6,279 nt of DNA from an uncultured Eubacteriales bacterium (GCA_949739085.1 CATIYU010000055.1:1-6279), one strand, 5' to 3'. Positions 1 to 4,890 are shown, counted from the stretch's first letter. A program made the numbers and translations. The notes: generated from the letters alone by a model not told the origin.

Positions 1-146
1 AAACACTTTTGAGAGCGGCCCTGACCGACAGGATCAACGACCGGGAGGTTTATATGAAGGGCGTGGACGCCAGCTATCACTATGAGGGCTATGATGTTTT
101 CAAGACAGCAGATATAAAAGGTGAGCGCCCTCCCGAAAAAGCCTGA
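1..146 (+). CDS. C-terminal tail of an unrecognised protein (5' end outside window)
   Basis: An open frame enters from the left edge (codons in phase with position 3) and stops at TGA 144-146, leaving about 47 residues. The tail is hydrophilic and rich in aromatic and charged residues, with the stretches INDREVYMKGVDASYHYEGY and DVFKTADIK, and ends in a polar GERPPEKA. G/C-ending codons are frequent and no stop interrupts the frame. A strong intrinsic terminator follows 38 bases after the stop, which supports a real gene end. I do not recognise the family: no signal peptide, membrane segment or catalytic motif is visible in this fragment, so no function is assigned. It appears to be the last gene of its transcript. 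Confidence 0.65.
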   Translation, partial: TLLRAALTDRINDREVYMKGVDASYHYEGYDVFKTADIKGERPPEKA

Positions 147-183
147 CCGGGACACACGACAAATGCACAGACATAAAATTACG

Positions 184-213
184 GCAAGACCGCACCTGCG
201 GTCTTGCTGTTTT
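184..213 (+). terminator. Rho-independent terminator of the left-edge gene
   Basis: GCAAGACCGC (184-193) pairs perfectly with GCGGTCTTGC (198-207) around an ACCT loop and is followed by TGTTTT. The 10-bp stem lies 38 bases past the stop at 146, so it most likely ends that transcript. Confidence 0.9.
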
Positions 214-600
214 CATATGGCTGAAATAGACGATAAGATATTTAAAGAATTTTGTGCAAAAATATCACAACTTATAGAGCGCGTTTTTGCGGATATGCCA
301 AGTAAATCTCAAAAATTCAGAAGAAACTGTGTTCAATTCTTGAAACCGTTTGCAGTGGTGCTGTGGTTTTGAGGGCAGGATGCTGCTATAAGTTGGTCTC
401 CAAAATCACATGTTCATTGCAAAAATAAGCATGTACTCTTTTCTGAACAGCGGAAGAAGATTGCCTGCTTTTTACGGCCAACGAATATTATCAACAGGAT
501 GAAATGCCACACAAAGTACCTAAATTGTTAAATTTCCCTGCGGATATTTATGATTTTTCCTATTCAAAGTAGGATTTTTTCCGAATTTTGCAGATTCCCC
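214..600. other. AT-rich intergenic stretch without a supportable gene
   Basis: No open frame here has a ribosome binding site or recognisable protein. The plus-strand frame ending at 372 runs through the preceding terminator, and its ATG at 218 has no Shine-Dalgarno sequence. A weak 5-bp hairpin with a T run lies at 558-580 just before the small-RNA promoter. The A/T-rich sequence above the -35 box could act as an UP element. Confidence 0.5.
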
Positions 601-629
601 TTGACGAACCGGGTTGAGAACGCTATAAT
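601..629 (+). promoter_or_regulatory. Near-consensus sigma-A promoter of the candidate small RNA
   Basis: TTGACG (601-606) and TATAAT (624-629) are separated by exactly 17 bases. Only the last base of the -35 box departs from consensus. Transcription is expected to start at about 635-637. No start codon with a ribosome binding site follows before the terminator at 715-747. Confidence 0.85.
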
Positions 630-635
630 GCAGAT

Positions 636-747
636 GCAGTGAATTTTTGTGAGATACTATGATAACGTCTGAAATAAGACGCGCATAATATCTTACAAAT
701 AATGACACCCAAGAGGGCTGTAGCAATTCGTTGCTATGGCCCTTTTT
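636..747 (+). ncRNA. Candidate free-standing small RNA, about 112 nt
   Basis: The unit runs from the predicted start of a near-perfect promoter to a strong terminator and has no plausible reading frame. Its centre folds into a long hairpin. Bases 646-656 pair with 689-699 (11 bp, one G-U). After a C-A mismatch (657/688), 658-661 pair with 684-687. After a small internal loop, 666-670 pair with 677-681 around the loop GAAATA. About 15 unpaired bases, containing TAATGACACCC, link this to the terminator hairpin. The compensated long stem and the match of promoter to terminator argue for a real RNA. I do not recognise an Rfam class: hallmarks of 6S RNA, tmRNA, SRP RNA, RNase P and common riboswitches are absent. 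The next gene-like sequence is far away, so it is not obviously a leader. Function is unknown; an antisense or trans-acting regulator is possible. Confidence 0.6.
715..747 (+). terminator. Strong intrinsic terminator with UUCG loop
   Basis: Positions 715-726 pair with 731-742 over 12 positions, two of them G-U wobbles, around a TTCG tetraloop (727-730). TTTTT at 743-747 follows. It forms the 3' end of the candidate small RNA. Confidence 0.9.
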
Positions 748-1147
748 GTACCCATTTTTCCGCCCCTATATCCCCCGATTTTCTCCCTTCAGGGGGATTC
801 TTCATGCAAAAAGTCCTAATTTCTTCCTAGTCTATCCCCCAAAACTCCCCAGGCTCCCTGCTTGGATAGGCCGAAACTTGCGCTAAAAACAGAAAATTTG
901 AGCATAAAGTGCAACGTTCTGCTCTAAAACCTCTCCACAGGTTTCCCCCGGAAGGGGCGATGGTCAGGGAAACGAGTGGGGATTTGCTTGGGGATTCGTC
1001 TGCGAAAGATGCCTCTGGAAGAGAAAAAACACGGCGATTTCGTGGGGGCGGACGAGCAAGGAAAATGCGGGAAAAAGTTGCAGAAATTGAGTTTTTTGAA
1101 GTCGGAAATCATGCTGGAAATGGACATCTTCCGGCAGTCGAAGTAAC
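748..1147. other. Stretch without a recognised gene; one unusual open frame on plus
   Basis: Positions 748-930 show nothing coding. From about 930 to 1146 a plus-strand frame is open and ends at TAA 1144-1146. From ATG 1009 it would give 45 residues beginning MPLEEKKHGDFVGADEQGKC and ending MLEMDIFRQSK. Several other frames are also open across the same bases, there is no clear ribosome binding site, and the minus strand can be read as well. I do not recognise the product. It may be a short accessory gene or a remnant; it ends exactly where the integrase remnant on the other strand stops being recognisable. Confidence 0.25.
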
Positions 1148-1699
1148 AAAATTTTCAGACAACACGCGTCCCAACGCTTCATACACTTTTTCAATCATTT
1201 TTCACTCATTAGAATTTGTCTGATATCGCTTTACGTTTTGGGCTTCTCTATGTAGTAGCCTGTTTCCGCGCTCCTTAAAAGCTGGTGGTTTATGTCACGG
1301 TATTTCTGATAGACGCTATCACCTTGCATAAAGGGTAAAAGGCAGATTTCAGAGAACGCTTGTCATTGTTGATTGTGCGGCAGGCTATGCCCCCGATCTC
1401 TCATGCGTAAAGCCCATTCTTCCGCGTCAGACAGCTCCACACTTTCGATGTGACACGCATCCAGCGGGTCGCTCTCCAATAGCTTCATCATCTGTTCCCG
1501 GCTCCTTACTGTGTTTGCCGCACATTTCCCCGGTGGCGGTTCTGCTTTGCGTAGAACTGGCAGACAGTCACTTTTTGCCGATAGGGTCTATCCCACTGTC
1601 AAGATCTTTCTGGATTTCCTTTTCCCGTAGGGATATGTCCTCCCGTTTTCCGGCTGGGGTCTTGTCCGTAGGCACTAACTTCCAAGCATAGACAAATTC
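1148..1699 (-). pseudogene. int: Decayed Tn916-family tyrosine integrase
   Basis: Read on the minus strand, successive pieces match the Tn916 integrase in order but in shifting frames. The first, 1699 to 1568, reads FVYAWKLVPTDKTPAGKRED then SLREKEIQKDLDSGIDPIGKK. It is followed by VTVCQFYAKQN (about 1571-1506), then ESVELSDAEEWALRMRDRG (to 1363), NDKRSLKSAFY (from 1367), INHQLLRSAETGYYIEKPKT (about 1293-1234), SDIRQILMSEK and VYEALGRVLSENF (1186-1148). The arm-binding and core-binding domains are therefore represented. At least three frameshifts and several stops break the frame. About 60-70 residues carrying the first catalytic Arg are deleted between the NDKRSLKSAFY and INHQLL pieces. Everything after the VLSENF region, including the HxLRHT box and the catalytic Tyr, is missing. 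The family catalyses excision and integration of conjugative transposons; this copy cannot. Identification is from remembered family sequence, not a search. Confidence 0.88.
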
Positions 1700-1967
1700 G
1701 ATTTTTACTAAACAGGAGTTTCACCCCCGCATGGTTCTCATGCAGCCCTATCCATTGCCTGCGACGCTTTGAACGCTCGGACTGTGGCGGTAAGGGAGTA
1801 TCATTATATTCTGCGCTGTCGTCGCCCGCAAGCTGCTAAACTTGTTCCCCGGCGCGGTGTTGGCCGCTCGGCTTTTCCCCTACGAGGAAAAGCGTCATAG
1901 CGCACCTGCTGTATAGCTCGGCGCAAAAGGGACGTATCCGATCTGCCCTATGCTGCGCCGCCGTTAT
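1700..1967 (-). other. Interval between integrase and dehydrogenase remnants, not recognised
   Basis: Minus-strand frames here are partly open, for example a piece reading SAEYNDTPLPPQSERSKRRR at about 1810-1750, rich in Arg and Lys. It joins neither the integrase start nor a known excisionase that I can recognise. It probably holds the eroded 5' end of the integrase and whatever preceded it. Confidence 0.25.
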
Positions 1968-2021
1968 CTTATATAACTTTGCGGTTTCGTATCCTATACC
2001 TGAACTTGCCCTGGTAATTAC
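1968..2021 (-). pseudogene. N-terminal fragment of a short-chain dehydrogenase/reductase (SDR)
   Basis: About 18 minus-strand codons read VITRASSGIGYETAKLY. This is the N-terminal NAD(P)-binding loop of the classical SDR family (TGxxxGxG), with the first Gly replaced by Arg (AGG, one transition from GGG). Nothing SDR-like continues on either side: the frame runs on into unrelated sequence after the Lys codon at 1968, and upstream of 2021 the bases belong to another gene tail on the opposite strand. It is a clipped gene start, with no Tyr-Lys catalytic site. The motif is distinctive but short, so chance resemblance is not fully excluded. Confidence 0.6.
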
Positions 2022-2029
2022 TATGTACC

Positions 2030-2113
2030 CAGCAGTTGCAAGAACACATGACAAAGTTAGACGATAAAATTGATTTTTACTGTAGAGAAATAGAACGCAC
2101 ATTAAGAGAATAA
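2030..2113 (+). pseudogene. C-terminal tail of a probable MerR-type regulator
   Basis: Plus-strand codons from 2030 to TAA at 2111-2113 encode QQLQEHMTKLDDKIDFYCRE followed by IERTLRE. This amphipathic helix resembles the dimerisation coiled coil at the C terminus of many small MerR-family regulators. A terminator follows 11 bases later, as expected for a true gene end. The DNA-binding N terminus is absent: the frame loses any resemblance left of 2030, where the SDR fragment on the other strand begins. The family call is tentative, because coiled-coil tails are low in information. Confidence 0.45.
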
Positions 2114-2124
2114 TTAGATTAAGG

Positions 2125-2173
2125 AAATACGCCTATTTTCTTTCCGAAAGGATTAGAAACAGGCGTATTTTTT
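2125..2173 (+). terminator. Intrinsic terminator after the regulator tail
   Basis: AAATACGCCT (2125-2134) pairs perfectly with AGGCGTATTT (2161-2170), with further pairing of TTTC and GAAA inside, and the transcript would end in a run of Ts (2168-2173). It lies directly behind the stop at 2113. Confidence 0.85.
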
Positions 2174-2199
2174 ATTGTATATAGAATTATTTGTGTTTA

Positions 2200-2231
2200 T
2201 TGTGGAAATCTTCCGTTAAGTGTGATATACT
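2200..2231 (+). promoter_or_regulatory. Possible promoter ahead of the broken gene at 2283
   Basis: TATACT (2226-2231) is preceded by TGA in extended -10 fashion. The best -35 candidate, TTGTGG at 2200-2205, is 20 bases away, so any activity would depend on the extended -10. It precedes an ATG at 2283. Confidence 0.3.
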
Positions 2232-2282
2232 ATTGGTAGAAAGTTTTTTCTAAACAGAAATAGACAAACGGGACTATTACCA

Positions 2283-2599
2283 ATGAATGTGGGTATTCTT
2301 CCGCCGCTTGGCAATTAGGCGTACAAGCTGAGCCTGATAAAAGAAGATGCGGAATCTGTTTTGATGGATCTGATCTCCGCTACCATTGACCGGCCTATGG
2401 CATTATCTATCACATCAGGCGAAATCATTGCCGGCAGTTGCGGCACAAACAACGGGCAGAAATATACGCTGGCAAATCTACACCCGAGGATCGGCAGCCG
2501 CCCCCACCGGCAATTCGCGATCTGCCGGTGGACAAGCCGGGCAGCGGCCAGGAACTGGAGAAGCTGTTTCTGGAGTTCCTACAGGAACGGGTGCGGTAA
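2283..2599 (+). pseudogene. Unrecognised frameshifted gene
   Basis: Two plus-strand pieces look coding. Piece A starts at ATG 2283, has an in-frame TAG at 2316-2318, and then reads AYKLSLIKEDAESVLMDLIS and ATIDR. At about 2390 the sense passes to another frame, piece B, which reads YGIIYHIRRNHCRQLRHKQR, then AEIYAGKSTPEDRQPPPPAI and SGQELEKLFLEFLQERVR, ending at TAA 2597-2599. Rejoined, this would be about 105 residues: a helical start, a basic middle, a Pro-rich linker and a charged C-terminal helix. I do not recognise the family. One nonsense change and one frameshift are enough to break it, so it may be a recent loss. A weak promoter-like sequence lies upstream and the next remnant is convergent. 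Confidence 0.5.
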
Positions 2600-2649
2600 G
2601 TGTACATAAAAAGGGGGCCGCCACTTGCAGCCCTTCCCATTAGTACCAC

Positions 2650-3160
2650 TCAGCGACCAAGAATCTCCATAACCTGCTCTAAAGTTACTTTAAAGCACTC
2701 CGCAATTACAGTGAAGTCAATAAGTCCTTTTCATACAGCAACGCTTGCTTTCAAGGTCTCTTCACGGCCCTTTGCATAGCCACTTCTGCGTTCGTCCAGC
2801 ATTTTTGCGCTAACGTCATATACGGCACATCCAATTCCTTGTCGCTGCGAACTGCCTGCGTCCGCTTCCGCGCCTCCTTGGCCAGGGACGTTTCATAGGC
2901 TTTTTCCACATCGTTCGTGCGGATCAAGTCCAAAAGCTCTAAAATCGGCTTACTAGCGTTTGCCTCCGTATACCGGCTGTTCAAAAAGGAGCCGTGAGCC
3001 CCGTCCTCGTAGGCCAAATCCATACCCTTCAGGAAGGACACCCTCTCCCCTATAGCCTTGGCAATGTGGAAATAGTCAAAGCGGCATACGAAGATAACGT
3101 AGCTGCCGGAAAGGCTTGTGTAGTCCGCGCCCCTCAGATGGCGGTCTTTATTGACAGCTT
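2650..3160 (-). pseudogene. C-terminal half of an Rpn-family PD-(D/E)XK nuclease/transposase
   Basis: From about 3160 downwards the minus strand reads RGADYTSLSGSYVIFVCRFD, then YEDGAHGSFLNSRYTEANAS, PILELLDLIRTND and PYMTLAQ. After a frameshift at about 2815 it continues MLDERRSGYAKGREETLKAS, and after an in-frame TGA it reads GLIDFTVIAECFKVTLEQVM and EILGR, stopping at 2650-2652. The order SYVIF-C-FD, DG-FLN, LLD-I, YM-L and a Gly/Arg/Glu-rich tail is typical of Rpn/YhgA-like proteins (recombination-promoting nuclease, PDDEXK transposase). These are usually near 300 residues; about 165 are represented here. The N-terminal nuclease core with its catalytic Asp and Glu residues is missing, so the remnant is inactive. 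Its broken end meets the toxin remnant on the plus strand. Family assignment is from motif memory. Confidence 0.8.
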
Positions 3161-3412
3161 GGGGCCCAAGCTGCGGGAGAAGCTAATCTGGCATCTCCAC
3201 CGGCTGTCCACTGCTCCACGTCCTGGACTGCGGGAGTCCCCAAGCGTTTCTCCGTGGAAGAGTACCGCAGCCTCTATTAAGTCCGGGAGCGGTGCAAAAT
3301 CATTGTCCACATCATCTTTATCATCCGCTCAGGCGGCGAAATCCTGCTCCTACACGCCTTTATTACTGTGGTGCAGAATCTCAACGGCAGCCAGCAGCTC
3401 AATCAAGAACTG
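3138..3412 (+). pseudogene. Broken Gp49/HigB-type (RelE superfamily) toxin
   Basis: The plus strand reads MAVFIDSLGPKLREKLIWHL, then a Leu-Arg-Glu segment (LREXP-like) near 3230. After a frameshift at about 3241 it reads KRFSVEEYRSLY, a TAA stop (3278-3280), and VRERCKIIVHIIFIIRSGGE then ILLLHAFI. This order (FIDSL helix, LRE, YRSLYELR-like strand, hydrophobic strand, G-E-I-LLHAFI) is that of phage-derived Gp49-like toxins, mRNA interferases of the RelE/HigB superfamily. The tail after HAFI is eroded (QNLNGSQQLNQEL). The N-terminal strand is missing, because Rpn sequence on the other strand reaches this point. These toxins normally precede an HTH antitoxin, and none is visible here. With one frameshift and one stop it cannot make an intact toxin. 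Confidence 0.75.
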
Positions 3413-3431
3413 TACCCTATCCCCGGCGGCG

Positions 3432-3581
3432 GCCCCGCAGAAGCTTATCGAGGAGTCCCTCGAATTGAACGGCTTCCTGTACACCTTCGCGGACATCGTG
3501 AAAACGGAAAATCGGGTGGCGGTCTTCCAGAGCAAACCGGTGGACGCCTTTACCAGAAACCATGATGTGGACGTGATATGA
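3432..3581 (+). pseudogene. Unrecognised coding-like C-terminal stretch
   Basis: A plus-strand frame ending at TGA 3579-3581 encodes LIEESLELNGFLYTFADIVK followed by TENRVAVFQSKPVDAFTRNH and DVDVI. Third positions are mostly G or C, as in intact genes of such a host, and the residue pattern is protein-like, so I take it as the real end of a gene rather than a shadow. Its beginning merges without a start codon or ribosome binding site into the eroded end of the toxin remnant. I do not recognise the family, and whether it was fused to or separate from the toxin gene cannot be decided. Confidence 0.35.
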
Positions 3582-3583
3582 CT

Positions 3584-3768
3584 TCATTTGACTCTGCGGT
3601 TCCTGAGATCTGTCCGGGCGTCCGTAAGCAGCCGGGTTCTACCCTCCGCCATATCTTCCAGTCCCTCCTGCATAAAGCCCATAGAGTTCGAGACACCCGG
3701 CCAAGGTCTCATATGCCTCAATGCATGACTGCGAGGTCACATTTCCCATTTTTGTATGAATAAATAGC
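3584..3768 (-). pseudogene. Broken Phd/YefM-type antitoxin
   Basis: From 3768 downwards the minus strand reads AIYSYKNGKCDLAVMH. After a frameshift at about 3720 it reads IEAYETLAGCLELYG, and after a second at about 3673 it reads MQEGLEDMAEGRTRLLTDAR then TDLRNRRVK, stopping at 3584-3586. The pattern (PIYLTKNG-GDLVVM-IEAYE, then LELY, then a charged helix with GR-R) is that of Phd/YefM antitoxins. These bind operator DNA with the N-terminal half and cover the toxin with the C-terminal helix. The first 25-30 residues are absent, and two frameshifts split the rest. No matching RelE/ParE partner lies beside it; the Gp49 remnant is on the other strand and belongs to a system that normally uses an HTH antitoxin. 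Confidence 0.75.
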
Positions 3769-3783
3769 CGCGAATTCCCCTTA

Positions 3784-3826
3784 GCGCACATTTGGCGCAC
3801 AAGACAAAAAAGCCGGGGGCGCCAAA
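3784..3826. repeat. Short direct and inverted repeats around GCGCACA / TTTGGCGC
   Basis: GCGCACA occurs twice 11 bases apart (3784-3790 and 3795-3801). TTTGGCGC (3791-3798) recurs inverted as GCGCCAAA (3819-3826) 20 bases further on. The arrangement lies just beyond the broken 5' end of the antitoxin remnant. It could be a recombination scar or an operator; the repeats are too short to decide. Confidence 0.3.
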
Positions 3827-4040
3827 AAATATATGTCTAGTTTTGTCGAAATCAAGGTTAGAATGACGCGCTACAGTTCAGGAGCACAGTTAGACTACAG
3901 GGGAAAGTGCCACAGCATTTATCAACGGCGATCTCTGAGACAATGGGGCGGGATAGCGGCCCCTCAGAACAGCTGGAAGGAGGCGAAGACGCCCCCCGGC
4001 TTTTGGGGCCGCACTGTGCGATGCCGCACCTATCGAACAA
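3827..4040. other. Stretch without a recognised gene
   Basis: A plus-strand frame is open from 3862 to TAA at 4051-4053 (from ATG 3943 it reads MGRDSGPSEQLEGGEDAPRL), but there is no clear ribosome binding site and I recognise no family. Minus-strand frames are open too, without recognisable content. It is probably eroded accessory DNA. Confidence 0.3.
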
Positions 4041-4320
4041 TCGAAAAATGTAATCAAAAAAGCAGTCCCACGCCGCTTGACTTCTCAGCTGGGGATCTCT
4101 GGCCCAAAAGCCCACTAACGCAAACGCTTCCTCTTTCTCGGTGGCGTAAGCGTCAAGCCCCGCATAGAACCGCCGCCGGTTCTAGGAGACCGTCCGGGCG
4201 GCAGTCTGTTTTAGTGCCGCTTCCACCTGATAGAGCATATCCAGGCTCCAGGGCAGGAAATAACTGGTATCTATTTCGGGGAACTCACTCAACTCCTTGA
4301 ACAGACCGGTAATATTCTCC
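4041..4320 (-). pseudogene. Unrecognised remnant with an internal stop
   Basis: On the minus strand from about 4320 one frame reads ENITGLFKELSEFPEIDTSY then FLPWSLDMLYQVEAALKQTA and ARTVS, meets TAG at 4182-4184, and continues in the same frame as NRRRFYAGLDAYATEKEEAF then ALVGFWARDPQLRSQ. The composition is protein-like: amphipathic helices rich in Leu, Glu, Tyr and Trp. Reading past the single stop gives a continuous segment of about 85-90 residues. It begins about where the DUF3987 remnant loses its frame, so it might be a frameshifted continuation of that gene or a separate gene fused to it. I do not recognise the sequence and assign no function. Confidence 0.4.
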
Positions 4321-4655
4321 AATCTTTCCCGCCCGGCAAATGATCTCCACCGGCATGAGGACTCCGGCGGCGTTCCCGGCATGGCCGCACACATGGAGCA
4401 GGCCAGCAATCCGCACCACTGTTCCCACATATTTCCCACCCACCCAGATCTTCCGTAAGCCGTGGCTCTATTTCGTGTGTATCCTCTCCAACTCACTGCG
4501 GGCGTCATCTGTCATTTTGATAATATGTGGCTTGTCTGTATCAGGGATAGACAGCAGCCGGTATACAGCCCGCTCATCACGTTGAAGATATCCCCCTCAC
4601 TGGAAACCAGCGCCATCTTCTCCAGGTCCTCCAGTTCGTGGAAAAGCATCATGAT
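4285..4655 (-). pseudogene. Internally deleted DUF3987-type protein
   Basis: The minus strand from about 4652 reads MMLFHELEDLEKMALVSSEG then DIFNVMSGLY, and after a frameshift at about 4561 it reads RLLSIPDTDKPHIIKMTDDA. After RSELERIHTK comes TAG (4468-4470), then GGKYVGTVVRIAGLLHVCGH, VLMPVEIICRAGKIGEYY and a TGA at 4285-4287. The segments (LISSEGG-F, then the R-AGLLH helix and an A-KIGEYY motif) are those of DUF3987 proteins, found in phages and integrative elements and generally placed with helicase/primase-like replication functions. Intact members are several hundred residues long. Here the N-terminal part is gone, and roughly 100 residues seem deleted where the frame changes between MSGLY and RLLSIP. 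The nonsense codon sits where an EIEPRL-like segment is expected. The gene is dead. Family call from remembered motifs. Confidence 0.75.
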
Positions 4656-4719
4656 AAAGGGTATAGTCAAAACGCAACAGAAAAACCGAGGCTGATTTTG
4701 CCTAAAATATCGCCAACAT

Positions 4720-4762
4720 AAATAAAATCCCTGTATTCATTACGAATACAGGGATTTTATTT
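4720..4762 (-). terminator. 19-bp perfect palindromic terminator behind the tRNA pair
   Basis: Bases 4720-4738 are the exact reverse complement of 4744-4762, around a 5-base loop. Read on the minus strand, the CCCTG/CAGGG core is followed by TTTTATTT. It begins at the last base of the tRNA-Ser(GCU) CCA end, so it terminates the tRNA transcript. Being symmetric with A/T-rich flanks, it may also stop transcription coming from the left. Confidence 0.9.
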
Positions 4763-4853
4763 GGCGCGGAAGGAGGGATTTGAACCCTCGCACGTTGTTT
4801 AGACGTCTACTCCCTTAGCAGGGGAGCCCCTTCGGCCACTTGGGTACTTCCGC
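4762..4853 (-). tRNA. tRNA-Ser (anticodon GCU)
   Basis: The minus strand folds as a class II tRNA. The acceptor stem GCGGAAG (4853-4847) pairs with CTTCCGC, followed by discriminator G and an encoded CCA (4764-4762). The anticodon loop CTGCTAA sits between CTCCC and GGGAG, with the anticodon at 4817-4819. A long variable arm, typical of serine tRNAs, precedes the T arm GAGGG-TTCAAAT-CCCTC. It reads AGC/AGU codons. It is the second gene of a two-tRNA transcript, and its final A is shared with the terminator stem. Confidence 0.97.
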
Positions 4854-4890
4854 AAATATAAAAATGAAAGGATTTGAGAAACCGGCAAAA

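Noticed and set aside
121..372. 83-codon plus-strand frame
   Set aside because: It starts inside the left-edge gene, runs through a perfect terminator and has no ribosome binding site. The part after ATG 218 is AT-rich and has no recognisable content.
558..580. TCCTA/TAGGA hairpin with a T run as a terminator
   Set aside because: A 5-bp stem with a 7-base loop is too weak, and no gene ends just before it.
520..726. 68-codon minus-strand frame
   Set aside because: It lies antisense to the promoter, hairpin and terminator of the small RNA and lacks a ribosome binding site.
2865..2874. CTTCCGCGCC, identical to the 3' end of tRNA-Ser(GCU), as an attachment site
   Set aside because: Only 10 bases match, and they lie inside a stretch that still aligns with Rpn coding sequence, so it is best explained as coincidence.
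2994..3581. 195-codon plus-strand frame as one gene
   Set aside because: It is a composite. Its first 48 codons are antisense to Rpn sequence, its middle holds the start of the Gp49 toxin, which then shifts frame, and only its end looks coding again.
3138..3768. A working divergent or convergent toxin-antitoxin pair
   Set aside because: Both genes are frameshifted and truncated, and they belong to families that normally pair with other partners.
4182..4508. 108-codon minus-strand frame as one gene
   Set aside because: Its N-terminal two thirds are an out-of-frame reading of DUF3987 sequence. Only the last 45 or so residues look real.
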